The notes under the pieces: model-generated
What the model was told of the DNA's origin: nothing
What the model saw: the letters and a program-made list of their open reading frames with translations, nothing else
The model's database searches: none
Shown: positions 1 through 9,134 of the stretch, one piece after another
Position numbering within the stretch: the first letter of the stretch is position 1
Layout: each line of letters begins with the position of its first letter
Assembly: GCA_041398245.1 (NCBI GenBank)
Contig: JAWKVC010000002.1
Span: 186,001 to 250,000, forward strand
DNA from: UBA7672 sp041398245
GTDB lineage: Bacteria; Pseudomonadota; Alphaproteobacteria; Caulobacterales; Hyphomonadaceae
Length of the DNA stretch: 64,000 nt
Direction: 5' to 3'
Made by a program: the position numbers and the translations under genes

Positions 1-1167
1 GTCCAGGGCCTCAAGCTCAACCTCGACAACATGCTGAAACAGAAGGCTGACGCCGTAACGGGCCTTACCAATGGCGTCGCCTACATCATGAAGAAGAACA
101 AGGTCACCGTGTTCAACGGGACCGGACGCATCGATGGTCCGGGCCGCGTCGTGGTCGGCGATCAGGTGCTCGAAACCAGGAACATCGTCATCGCGACGGG
201 GTCCGAGCCTGCCCCGCTCGTCGGCGTGGAGATCGACGAAGACCGCGTCGTGTCCTCGACCGGCGCCCTGTCGCTCAAGTCGGTGCCCAAGCGTATGATC
301 GTGATCGGCGCCGGCATCATCGGCCTCGAACTCGGTTCGGTATGGCGCCGTCTTGGCGCGGACGTCACCGTCGTCGAATATCTCGACCGCATCCTGCCGG
401 GCGCCGACGGTGAAGTCGCCAAGCAGGCCCAGCGTATTTTCGCCAAGCAGGGCATCGACTTCAAACTCGGCATGAAAGTCACCGGCGTCGAGAAGCTGAA
501 GTCCAAGCTGAAGCTGTCGATGCAACCGGCCGCCGGCGGCGACGCCGAAACACTCGATGCGGATATCGTGCTGCTGGCTATCGGCCGCCGCCCCTACACG
601 CAGGGACTTGGCCTCGAAACGGTTGGCATCGTTCCGGACCGCCGCGGCATGATCGCGAACGAGCACTATCAGACGTCCGCTGCGGGCGTGTGGGTGATCG
701 GCGATGTCACGTCCGGCCCCATGCTGGCGCACAAGGCGGAAGACGAAGGCGTCGCCTGCGCCGAACTGATCGCGGGCAAGGCCGGGCATGTGAACTACGA
801 CATCATTCCTGGTGTGGTTTACACCAAGCCGGAAATCGCCTGGGTCGGAAAGACCGAGGAAGAGCTGAAGGAAGCCGGCGTCGCCTACAAGTCCGGCAAG
901 TTCCCCTTCTCCGCGAACTCGCGCGCCAAGACCAACCACGAGACCGATGGCTTCGTGAAGATCCTGGCCGATGCGAACACGGACCAGATTCTCGGCGCGC
1001 ACCTGATCGGCGTCGGCGTCGGAGAGATGATCGCCGAAATCTGTGTCGCAATGGAATTCGGCGCGGCTTCGGAAGACATCGCGCGCACCTGCCATGCCCA
1101 CCCGACCCTTACGGAAGCCATCCGCCAGGCCGCTATGGCTGTCGAAGGCTGGACCATGCAGATGTAG
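1..1167 (+). CDS. lpdA: Dihydrolipoyl dehydrogenase (E3), 3' part
   Basis: E3 flavoprotein of the 2-oxo acid dehydrogenase complexes, which reoxidises lipoyl groups with NAD+. The frame is open from base 1, so the FAD-binding N-terminus with the CxxxxC redox disulfide lies outside the window; about 388 residues remain. Seen: the second dinucleotide fold (VIGAGIIGLELGSVWRRLG), the FAD motif near VWVIGDVTSGPMLAHKAEDE, and the C-terminal dimerisation domain with the catalytic His-Glu motif (CHAHPTLTEA). It faces sucA, so it is probably the E3 of 2-oxoglutarate dehydrogenase; sucB is not in the window and may lie upstream. The identification is firm. Confidence 0.95.
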   Translation, partial: VQGLKLNLDNMLKQKADAVTGLTNGVAYIMKKNKVTVFNGTGRIDGPGRVVVGDQVLETRNIVIATGSEPAPLVGVEIDEDRVVSSTGALSLKSVPKRMIVIGAGIIGLELGSVWRRLGADVTVVEYLDRILPGADGEVAKQAQRIFAKQGIDFKLGMKVTGVEKLKSKLKLSMQPAAGGDAETLDADIVLLAIGRRPYTQGLGLETVGIVPDRRGMIANEHYQTSAAGVWVIGDVTSGPMLAHKAEDEGVACAELIAGKAGHVNYDIIPGVVYTKPEIAWVGKTEEELKEAGVAYKSGKFPFSANSRAKTNHETDGFVKILADANTDQILGAHLIGVGVGEMIAEICVAMEFGAASEDIARTCHAHPTLTEAIRQAAMAVEGWTMQM

Positions 1168-1266
1168 GCCTGCCCACGCGCAGTTAACCTGTGCCAAACG
1201 GCATGGTCTTTGCGGGAAGCCTGTGCTTGGCTTTCGGATGGGGCTGAGGCGCGGGGAGAGCCTTTT

Positions 1267-2163
1267 GTGAGTACTGTTTCCGGCCTTGTCGGCGAGCTGG
1301 CCCAGGCGCGCGAGTCCGTCGTCGGCCGCCTGCGTGGCGTTGATCCCACCGACTTTCCGGCCATGCGCCGGGCCTATGACGCATTCGCCGAAAACGACCC
1401 GATGCCCGAAATGTCGACCCAGTCGGACATCGAGCTTGGCGGCGTCTCCTCGCTCGGCCTGCTGCCCAAGGGCGCCAGCGGCGATCACGTCATCTTCTGG
1501 GTGCACGGCGGCGGCTTCGCCATGGGTTCATCGCGTAGCCACAAGGGCCTCGCTTCGCAGGTCGCTGTGCGCGCCAGGACGGCGGCGATCCTGCCGGACT
1601 ATCGACTCGCGCCCGAGCACCAGCATCCGGCCGCGCTGGAGGATTGCGTCGCGGCCTATCGCGCCGTGCTGGCTGAAGGCGTCGCACCGAAGAACATGAT
1701 CCTTGCCGGCGACTCCGCCGGCGGCGGCCTTGCGGTCGCGACAGCGCTGAAGCTCAAGGAGCTGGACGCGCCGCAACCGGCCGGGCTCATGCTCCTGTCG
1801 CCCTGGGTCGATCTCGCTAACCGCGGCTGGAGTCACGAAGCCAAGGCGCAGCGCGATCCCTTCCTCACATCGAACGGTCTCGCCACACGCGCGCGCGAAT
1901 ATCTCGGCGAGGGCAACCTCTCGATCCTCGACGCCGACATGCGCGGCCTGCCGCCCGCCTATATCCAGACCGGCGAGGCCGAAATCCTGATGTCGGATTC
2001 GACGGCGTTGGCCGAACGTCTCGGCGCTGCGGGCTCGCCCGTCACGCTCGAGATCTGGCCGGAGATGTTCCACATCTTCCAGGCCCGCTACACGATGCTG
2101 AGCCAGGCGCGCGAAGCGATCGACCGCCTCGGCCAATGGGCGGCCGCTCACGTCAATCGCTAG
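1267..2163 (+). CDS. Alpha/beta hydrolase, HSL (hormone-sensitive lipase-like) family
   Basis: Predicted cytosolic carboxylesterase of 298 residues. The oxyanion-hole motif HGGGFAMGS, the DYRLAPEH signature and the nucleophile elbow GDSAGGG are all present; the C-terminal part supplies the Asp (near EILMSDSTALAERL) and His (EMFHIFQ) of the triad. GTG at 1267 is chosen as start because GGGGAGAG lies six bases upstream; a TTG at 1210 would add 19 residues without a ribosome site. It follows lpdA by about 100 bp on the same strand and may be cotranscribed. The natural ester substrate cannot be read from the sequence. Confidence 0.85.
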   Translation: MSTVSGLVGELAQARESVVGRLRGVDPTDFPAMRRAYDAFAENDPMPEMSTQSDIELGGVSSLGLLPKGASGDHVIFWVHGGGFAMGSSRSHKGLASQVAVRARTAAILPDYRLAPEHQHPAALEDCVAAYRAVLAEGVAPKNMILAGDSAGGGLAVATALKLKELDAPQPAGLMLLSPWVDLANRGWSHEAKAQRDPFLTSNGLATRAREYLGEGNLSILDADMRGLPPAYIQTGEAEILMSDSTALAERLGAAGSPVTLEIWPEMFHIFQARYTMLSQAREAIDRLGQWAAAHVNR

Positions 2164-2193
2164 CACATCAATCGCTGGCTTGGGCTTCCCGCC

Positions 2194-5193
2194 CTACGCC
2201 TCGAACGCAGCATCCAGGAACGCGGCGAGTTCCTTGTTGTGCAGCGCCATCGTGCCGGCGGCCGTGGAGGCGGACGCCGGGCGGCCGACATAACGCGGGC
2301 GCTTATGGCTGACGTCCAGCTTCTCGAGCGTCTTCTCGATGTTCCACTCGACAAAGTTCCAGCCGCCCATGTTGCGCGGCTCTTCCTGGCACCAGACCAT
2401 GTCGGCCTGCGGGAAGCGCGCCAGTTCCTTCATCAGCGACGCCACCGGGAACGGATAGAGCTGTTCGACACGCAGCAGATAGACATCGTCGATCTTGCGC
2501 TTCTCGCGCTCCTCGAACAGGTCGAAATAGACCTTGCCCGAACACATCACGACGCGGCGGATGTCCTCGTCCGCCTTGAGCGTCACTTCGCCCTTGCACT
2601 CCGACATCTCGGCGCCGTCCAGCAGAATGCGGTGGAAGGAGGTGTTGGGGCCCATGTCCTTCAGGAAGCTGACGGCGCGCTTGTGGCGCAGCAGCGATTT
2701 GGGCGTCATCACGATCAGTGGCTTGCGGAAGTCGCGATGCATCTGGCGGCGCAGGGCGTGGTAGTAGTTGGCTGGCGTCGTGCAGTTTACGACCTGCATG
2801 TTGTCCTGCGCGCACATCTGCAGGAATCGCTCAAGGCGCGCGGAGGAGTGCTCCGGGCCCTGCCCTTCATAGCCATGCGGCAGAAGGCAGACGAGGCCGG
2901 ACATGCGCAGCCATTTGCGCTCGCCCGAAGAGATGAACTGGTCGAACAGCACCTGCGCGCCGTTGGCGAAGTCGCCGAACTGCGCCTCCCACATGGTCAG
3001 CGTGTTCGGCGCCGTCAGCGAGTAGCCGTACTCGTAGCCGAGCACCGCCTCTTCCGAGAGCAGCGAGTCGATGACCTCGTAGTGGGCCTGGTTGTCGGAG
3101 ATGTTGTTGAGCGGCGTGTAGCGCTCTTCCGTCACCTGATCGACGAAGTGCGAGTGGCGCTGGGTGAACGTGCCGCGGCAGCTGTCCTGGCCAGACAGGC
3201 GCACCGGGAAGCCTTCCTCCAGCAGCGTGGCGAACGCCATGTGCTCGGCCATGCCCCAATCGAAATTCTCGCCCGTCTCGACCATCTTGCGGCGCGCATC
3301 GATGGTGCGAGCCACGGTCTTGTGGATGTTGAAGCCGTCCGGGATCGACGTGATCTTCTTACCGATCTCTTTCAGCTTGGCCATGGCCACGCCGGTCTTG
3401 CCGCGATTGTCGTCGTCCTTTGGCAGGCCGAGGCCGGCCCACTTGCCATCGAGCCAGTCCGCACCGCCCGGCTTGAAGGCCTTGGCCTTGTCGAATTCTG
3501 CGTCGAGGAAAGTTTCCATCTCGGCGATCATTTCCGCGACGCCTTCCTCGGTCACGACGCCCTCGTCGATGAGGCGGCGCGTGTAGATCTCGCGCGTCGA
3601 GGACTGGTCGCGGATCCTCGCGTACATCTGCGGCTGCGTCATCGTCGGATCGTCGCCCTCATTGTGGCCGAACCGGCGATAGCAGAACATGTCGATCACC
3701 ACGTCCTTGCGGAACGTCTGGCGGTATTCGGTCGCGACCTTGGCGGCGTGGACGACCGCCTCGGGATCGTCACCGTTGACGTGGAAGATCGGCGCTTCGA
3801 CCATCTTCGCCACATCCGACGGATAGGGCGAGGACCGCGAGAAGCTCGGCGCCGTCGTGAAGCCGATCTGGTTGTTGACGATGAAGTGCATTGCGCCGCC
3901 GGTGCGATAGCCGGCAAGACCCGAGAGCGCGAAGCACTCCGCCACGACGCCCTGCCCGGCGAAGGCCGCGTCGCCGTGCAGCAGAAGCGGCAGCACCTTT
4001 GTGCGGCGCATGTCGCGCTCGTGCGGATCGGTGGCGCGGATCGCGCCGGCCTCGACCTCGTCGAAGAACTGCTTCGCGCGTGCCTTGCCGAGCACGACCG
4101 GATTGACGATCTCGAGGTGAGACGGATTCGCCGTGAGCGACAGGTGGACCTTGTGGCCGTCGAACTCGCGGTCCGACGATGCGCCAAGGTGGTATTTCAC
4201 GTCGCCCGAACCGTAGTCGTCCGAGCCTTGGGTATTGCCGCCCTGAAACTCGAAGAAGATCTTGTGATAGGCTTTGCCCATCACGGCGGCGAGCACGTTG
4301 AGACGGCCTCGGTGCGGCATGCCGAGGATGATCTCGTCGACGCCCATGGCGCCGCCACGCTTGATGATCTGCTCGAGCGCCGGCACGGCAGCCTCGCCGC
4401 CGTCGAGACCGAAACGCTTGGTGCCAGGATAACGCTTGTGCAGGAAGCGCTCGAAGGCTTCGGCTTCCACAAGCTTCATCAGGATGGCGCGCTTGCCTTC
4501 GGGCGTGAAGGAGATGTCCTTGTCCTTGCCTTCGATGCGCTGCTGGATCCAGGCTTTCTCGTCCGGATCGGAGATGTGCATGAACTCGACAGCGAACGTG
4601 CCGCAATAGGTGCGGCGCAGGATGTCGATCATCTGGCGGGGCGTCGCGTATTCGAGACCCAGCACGTTGTCGATGTAGATGCGGCGATCCATGTCCTTCG
4701 GACCGAAGCCGTAGGTCTTGGGATCAAGCTCGGGCTGTTCTTCCCGCTTGAGCATGTTGAGCGGATCGAGGTTGGCCGCGAGGTGCCCGCGGATGCGGTA
4801 GGCGCGGATCATCATCAGCGCGCGGATCGAGTCCTGCACCTGCTGATGAAGGTCCTGCGGAGCCAGCGCCGGACCAACCTGCGGCGCCTTTTTCGGGACG
4901 GGCTTGGCGTCCGGCGCCCAGTTGCCGTCGAGGGCGGAGACCAGTTCGCCATTCTGGTAGCGCAGCGGCTCCTTCCATTCAGGACCCTTGGCGGCCTTCG
5001 TCGCTTGTTCGGCGGTGTCAGCGACGCCGCGGAAGAACCTCTGCCAGCTCTCCGGCACCGAGGACGGGTCTTCGGCATACTGGGCGTACAGCTGCTCGAT
5101 GTAGGCGGCGTTGGCGCCGTAGAGAAACGCAGTGTCCAGCATGGCCGAGTTGTCCATGCCGCGGGCCTCGCCCGTCTTCGCCTCAATCGTCAT
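2194..5193 (-). CDS. sucA: 2-oxoglutarate dehydrogenase E1 component
   Basis: Thiamine-diphosphate E1 of the 2-oxoglutarate dehydrogenase complex, which decarboxylates 2-oxoglutarate and passes succinyl to the lipoyl E2. The 999 residues match the family length. Seen: the N-terminal E2-interaction segment (YGANAAYIEQLYAQYAEDP), the MPHRGRLNVLA motif, the TPP/Mg segment HGDAAFAGQGVVAE, and the C-terminal transketolase-like domain with LLPHGYEGQGPEHSSARLER. It lies downstream of sucC-sucD on the same strand across a 285-bp gap, so it may have its own promoter. lpdA converges on its 3' end. Identification is secure. Confidence 0.97.
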   Translation of the reverse strand: MTIEAKTGEARGMDNSAMLDTAFLYGANAAYIEQLYAQYAEDPSSVPESWQRFFRGVADTAEQATKAAKGPEWKEPLRYQNGELVSALDGNWAPDAKPVPKKAPQVGPALAPQDLHQQVQDSIRALMMIRAYRIRGHLAANLDPLNMLKREEQPELDPKTYGFGPKDMDRRIYIDNVLGLEYATPRQMIDILRRTYCGTFAVEFMHISDPDEKAWIQQRIEGKDKDISFTPEGKRAILMKLVEAEAFERFLHKRYPGTKRFGLDGGEAAVPALEQIIKRGGAMGVDEIILGMPHRGRLNVLAAVMGKAYHKIFFEFQGGNTQGSDDYGSGDVKYHLGASSDREFDGHKVHLSLTANPSHLEIVNPVVLGKARAKQFFDEVEAGAIRATDPHERDMRRTKVLPLLLHGDAAFAGQGVVAECFALSGLAGYRTGGAMHFIVNNQIGFTTAPSFSRSSPYPSDVAKMVEAPIFHVNGDDPEAVVHAAKVATEYRQTFRKDVVIDMFCYRRFGHNEGDDPTMTQPQMYARIRDQSSTREIYTRRLIDEGVVTEEGVAEMIAEMETFLDAEFDKAKAFKPGGADWLDGKWAGLGLPKDDDNRGKTGVAMAKLKEIGKKITSIPDGFNIHKTVARTIDARRKMVETGENFDWGMAEHMAFATLLEEGFPVRLSGQDSCRGTFTQRHSHFVDQVTEERYTPLNNISDNQAHYEVIDSLLSEEAVLGYEYGYSLTAPNTLTMWEAQFGDFANGAQVLFDQFISSGERKWLRMSGLVCLLPHGYEGQGPEHSSARLERFLQMCAQDNMQVVNCTTPANYYHALRRQMHRDFRKPLIVMTPKSLLRHKRAVSFLKDMGPNTSFHRILLDGAEMSECKGEVTLKADEDIRRVVMCSGKVYFDLFEEREKRKIDDVYLLRVEQLYPFPVASLMKELARFPQADMVWCQEEPRNMGGWNFVEWNIEKTLEKLDVSHKRPRYVGRPASASTAAGTMALHNKELAAFLDAAFEA

Positions 5194-5478
5194 ATTTTGC
5201 GTCCTGCTGCGCCGGATCCCGGGCCCATGCCCCGAGCGCGATTGGCTGCCCTCAGATGCTGCTTTTCGCGGCCAGACTCAACCGGCAAGGGTGAGACAAA
5301 CTGCACATAACCGCGTGACCGGTTAGTACTTCGTTCCATAGCGCCAGCGGGGCCTGGAAACCGGGCAGTACGCGCGGTCATTCGAGGTCAGAACGGACCC
5401 TCGGGATTCGGCTATACAGGTCGGGTCGGCCCCTGGGAGGACCAGCAGCCAGTCAGCGAGGAGGTCGCCGCTGAGACG

Positions 5479-6390
5479 CTAGCCCTTCAGAACCTCAGTC
5501 ATCGTGACGCCAAGGCGCGCCGGGCTCGGAGAGACGACGATCCCGGCCGACTGCATGGCCTCGATCTTCGATTCCGCATCGCCCTTGCCGCCCGAGACGA
5601 TCGCGCCGGCATGGCCCATCGTGCGGCCCTTGGGAGCCGTGCGGCCGGCGATGAAGCCGACCATCGGCTTCTTGCGGCCGCGCTTGGCTTCGTCCTTCAG
5701 GAACTGCGCGGCGTCTTCCTCGCCCGAACCGCCGATCTCGCCGATCATGATGATCGCCTTGGTGGCGTCGTCGGCCAGGAACATCTCCAGCACGTCGATG
5801 AAATCCGTGCCCTTGACCGGGTCGCCGCCAATGCCGACCGCCGTCGTCTGGCCGAGGCCTTCATTGGTCGTCTGGAACACCGCCTCATAGGTCAGCGTGC
5901 CCGAGCGTGAGAGCACGCCGATCGAACCCTTCGAGAAGATGTTGCCCGGCATGATGCCGATCTTGCACTCGTTCGGCGTCAGCAGGCCCGGGCAGTTCGG
6001 CCCGATGAGACGCGACTTCGACTTGTTGAGGCGATCCTTGACCTTGACCATGTCGAGCACCGGCACGCCTTCCGTGATCGTCACGATCAGCGGGATTTCG
6101 GCGTCGATGGCTTCGATGATGGCGGCTGCGCAGCCGGCCGGCGGAACATAGATCACCGTCGCGTTGGCGCCGGTCGCTTCCTTGGCTTCGGCGACCGTAG
6201 TGTAGAGCGGGCGCTCCACCGTCTCGCCGTTCGGCAGCTTGCCGACCCATGTCTGGCCGCCCTTGCCCGGCGTGACGCCGCCGACCATCTGCGTGCCGTA
6301 GGCGATGCCTTGCTCGGTGTGGAACGTGCCGGTCTTGCCGGTCATGCCCTGGGTGAGAACCTTGGTGTTCTTGTCGATCAGGATGGACAT
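5479..6390 (-). CDS. sucD: Succinyl-CoA ligase (ADP-forming) alpha subunit
   Basis: Alpha subunit of succinyl-CoA synthetase, the substrate-level phosphorylation step of the TCA cycle. The CoA-binding Rossmann domain at the N-terminus (VLTQGMTGKTGTFHTEQ), the GPNCPGLL motif and the phosphohistidine loop with GHAGAIVSGGKGDAESK are visible; the length of 303 is normal for the family. It starts 47 bases after sucC, with an AAGG ribosome site, so the two subunits form one operon. The 5194-5478 gap to sucA holds no gene I can support. Confidence 0.97.
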   Translation of the reverse strand: MSILIDKNTKVLTQGMTGKTGTFHTEQGIAYGTQMVGGVTPGKGGQTWVGKLPNGETVERPLYTTVAEAKEATGANATVIYVPPAGCAAAIIEAIDAEIPLIVTITEGVPVLDMVKVKDRLNKSKSRLIGPNCPGLLTPNECKIGIMPGNIFSKGSIGVLSRSGTLTYEAVFQTTNEGLGQTTAVGIGGDPVKGTDFIDVLEMFLADDATKAIIMIGEIGGSGEEDAAQFLKDEAKRGRKKPMVGFIAGRTAPKGRTMGHAGAIVSGGKGDAESKIEAMQSAGIVVSPSPARLGVTMTEVLKG

Positions 6391-6437
6391 CGGGTCTGCC
6401 TTGAAAGGTCGGGAAAGGGTTCAGCCAGAGGCGCGGA

Positions 6438-7643
6438 TTACTTGCCCTTGATGGCGGCGACGATCTTCTGCGCCGCGTCATCGAGGTCGTTGGCCGAGAT
6501 CACGTTGAGACCGCTTTCGGCGATGATCTTCTTTCCGAGGTCAACGTTCGTGCCTTCGAGGCGCACGACCAGTGGAACCGACAGGTTGGTTTCCTTCACG
6601 GCGGCAAGGACGCCCTCGGCGATCACATCGCACTTCATGATGCCGCCGAAGATGTTCACGAGGATGCCCTTCACCTTGGGATCCTGCATGATGATCTTGA
6701 AGGCCGCCGCCACCTTCTCCTTGCCGGCGCCGCCGCCGACGTCGCAGAAGTTGGCCGGCTCCTCGCCATAGAGCTTGATGATGTCCATCGTCGCCATGGC
6801 GAGGCCAGCGCCGTTCACCATGCAGCCGATCGTGCCGTCGAGCGGGATGTAGGCGAGGTCCCACTCCTTGGCGGCGATTTCCTTCTCGTCCTCTTCCGTC
6901 GTGTCGCGGAGCTTGAGGATGTCGTCATGGCGGCCCTTGATGGCCAGCGCGTTATCGTCGAACGACACCTTGGCGTCGAGCACGCGCAGATGACCGTCCT
7001 TCATGACGATCAGCGGGTTCACTTCCAGCATGCTCATGTCTTTCGACGTGAACGCCTTGTAGAGCGTCGGCGCAAGCGAGAGCATGTCGGTCTTCGCAGC
7101 GCCGTCGAGCTTCAGGGCCGCCGCCAGTTTCAGCGAGTCGGCTTCGGAGACGCCCGTGGTCGGATCGATGTCCAGCGTGAGGATTTTTTCGGGCGTGTCG
7201 TGCGCGACCTGTTCGATATCCATGCCGCCTTCGGTCGAGACCATGAAGGCGACGTGGCCCGTGCCGCGGTCGACCAGCATGGAGAGATAGAGTTCCTTCT
7301 CGATGTCGGCGCCATCTTCGATGTAGATGCGGTTCACCTGTTTGCCACCCGGACCGGTCTGGGCGGTGACGAGGTGCTTGCCGAACATCGCCTTCACATG
7401 CTCAAGCGCCTGTTCCTTGGAGAAGCCGAGGCGGACGCCGCCCTTCTCGCCGGCTTCCTTCTCGACGAACTTGCCCTTGCCGCGGCCGCCAGCATGGATC
7501 TGGGACTTCACCACCCAGAGCGGGCCCGGCAGGGCGTCGATCGCGGCCTGCGCCTGATCCAGCGAGGTGATCGCGACGCCCTTGGCGACCGGAGCGCCGA
7601 AGGATTTCAGGACTTCCTTCGCCTGATGCTCATGGATGTTCAT
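6438..7643 (-). CDS. sucC: Succinyl-CoA ligase (ADP-forming) beta subunit
   Basis: Beta subunit of succinyl-CoA synthetase, carrying the ATP-grasp nucleotide site and the succinate site. MNIHEHQAKEVLKSFGAP is the canonical N-terminus, which fixes the start at 7643; an AAGGGG ribosome site precedes it. The ATP-grasp segment (VKSQIHAGGRGKGKF), LEVNPLIV and the C-terminal NIFGGIMKCD motif are present. Length 401. The frame stays open upstream through the MFS gene, but that extension is out of frame with the transporter and has no support. First gene of the sucCD unit. Confidence 0.97.
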   Translation of the reverse strand: MNIHEHQAKEVLKSFGAPVAKGVAITSLDQAQAAIDALPGPLWVVKSQIHAGGRGKGKFVEKEAGEKGGVRLGFSKEQALEHVKAMFGKHLVTAQTGPGGKQVNRIYIEDGADIEKELYLSMLVDRGTGHVAFMVSTEGGMDIEQVAHDTPEKILTLDIDPTTGVSEADSLKLAAALKLDGAAKTDMLSLAPTLYKAFTSKDMSMLEVNPLIVMKDGHLRVLDAKVSFDDNALAIKGRHDDILKLRDTTEEDEKEIAAKEWDLAYIPLDGTIGCMVNGAGLAMATMDIIKLYGEEPANFCDVGGGAGKEKVAAAFKIIMQDPKVKGILVNIFGGIMKCDVIAEGVLAAVKETNLSVPLVVRLEGTNVDLGKKIIAESGLNVISANDLDDAAQKIVAAIKGK

Positions 7644-7822
7644 GAAAGATCGCCCCTTGAGACTTGCCGCGAATGCGTTGCGTTGCCGGTGGCGATACCG
7701 CATGGGGCGCCCCGACGCAACTTGGCCTTTTGGCCCTCTATCGATGGTCAGGCAGGCTCGCTGGAAGCTGCCTCCGGGGGCGGCTTGGCCCTGTTTCGGC
7801 AGGGTTCGCGGCAGGTTCGGCC

Positions 7823-9043
7823 TCATCGACCACCTTGCCCTGAACGACGCTGGTCGCCGAACAACTTGAAGGGCGAACGTTTCGCGGCGCCCGGCCGTTC
7901 GCGGATGACGACACGCCAGAGATTGGCCGCCACCAAGACGAAATAACCAAACGCGACAGCCGCGAACACGCCCGGCTGGCCCGCCTGCGTGTCGGCCACG
8001 GCGCCGGTCAGGATGGGCCCGAGAACTGAGCCCCCGGCCCAGACGAACAGCATCCCCGACATCACCTGTGCGATCTGGCCCGCCTCGGTCCGGTCGGTCG
8101 CGTGCGCTGCGGAGACGGAATAGAAGGACAGCGCGCCCGCGCCCCACAGCGCGGCGAGCAGAACGGTGATCGAGAACGAGACCTTGCCGGCGGTCAGATA
8201 GAGCGCAACGCAGGCGCCAAGGGCGATGGCCGACAGCGCCGCGACGACGAGGCGGCGGTCGATCCTGTCCGAGATCAGTCCCGCCGGCCATTGCGTCACC
8301 GTCCCGCCCATCATCGAGGCGATATAGAGCGTGGCGGCCGACGCCGACCCTGCTCCCGGCTGGAGATCCTGTGCGTAGAGCGGCAACTGGCTGGTGACGC
8401 CGGTATTGCAGACGCCGGCGACCAGCGCCCCTGCCAAGGCGGCTGGAGGAATCCGCAGCATGGACCCAAGGCTCAGCGCCTCGCGGTCCGGCAGCACGGG
8501 CTGGGCGCGGCGCGTCGCGCACAGCGGAATCACCGCCAGCACCATCAGCATCGCCGCCCAGATGAAGGGTCTGATGTCCTCGGCGGCGTGATCGACGATC
8601 AGCAGCGGGCCGCCGCAGATCGCCAGCTTGAGCAGGAGCTGATAGAGCCCCATCACCCCGCCCCGCTTCGACCGCGGCGTTGAGTCGGCGATCCAGCTTT
8701 CGGCCGCCGTGAACATCACCGCCGACGCCGCGCCCTGGAAAAAGCGGAACAGCGACCAGCCGACCGCGTCGAACGCCAGCGCCATTGAGAGAATGCCGGC
8801 GGCATAGATCGCGGCCGAAGCCGAATAGGCGCGGATATGGCCGACCTGACGCACGATGTCGGGCGCGAACCATGCCCCCAGCATGAAGCCGGCGGAAAAA
8901 GTCGCCGCCACGGCGCCGACGCCGAGCGCGGACGCCCCCATATGGTTGAGCGCCAGCGGCGTCGACACGCTCAGAATCCCGGCGGCAGCCTGCAGCAGCA
9001 TGACCGCGAGGATCAGCGACGCGACATTCCTGTAGACGGTCAT
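7823..9043 (-). CDS. MFS transporter (YcaD-like)
   Basis: Polytopic inner-membrane permease of 406 residues with about twelve hydrophobic segments in two halves. The charged loop after TM2 (WFAPDIVRQVGHIRAY) and the AAESWIAD segment after TM4 resemble the YcaD/sugar-efflux branch of the major facilitator superfamily. The substrate is unknown. It lies 179 bp upstream of sucC on the same strand, so cotranscription is possible but not shown. The C-terminus ends in a basic tail. MFS membership is clear; the subfamily is only suggested. Confidence 0.8.
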   Translation of the reverse strand: MTVYRNVASLILAVMLLQAAAGILSVSTPLALNHMGASALGVGAVAATFSAGFMLGAWFAPDIVRQVGHIRAYSASAAIYAAGILSMALAFDAVGWSLFRFFQGAASAVMFTAAESWIADSTPRSKRGGVMGLYQLLLKLAICGGPLLIVDHAAEDIRPFIWAAMLMVLAVIPLCATRRAQPVLPDREALSLGSMLRIPPAALAGALVAGVCNTGVTSQLPLYAQDLQPGAGSASAATLYIASMMGGTVTQWPAGLISDRIDRRLVVAALSAIALGACVALYLTAGKVSFSITVLLAALWGAGALSFYSVSAAHATDRTEAGQIAQVMSGMLFVWAGGSVLGPILTGAVADTQAGQPGVFAAVAFGYFVLVAANLWRVVIRERPGAAKRSPFKLFGDQRRSGQGGR

Positions 9044-9134
9044 GGCTGGAACAGCGGGGACTGACGTTTCGTGTTTGCGGCAGTCTCTACGCCGGTTTGA
9101 TGCAACGCGCGTCTAAATTCTTGTTACGAAGTCG

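Noticed and set aside
2239..5310. A 1023-codon open frame on the plus strand opposite sucA
   Set aside because: It mirrors sucA codon for codon and is Arg/His/Val-rich with no motif; long antisense frames are expected in GC-rich genes. sucA matches its family throughout.
7644..8873. An upstream in-frame extension of sucC by about 410 codons
   Set aside because: It is out of frame with the MFS gene it overlaps and reads as low-complexity Arg/Gly; the canonical SucC N-terminus with a ribosome site is at 7643.
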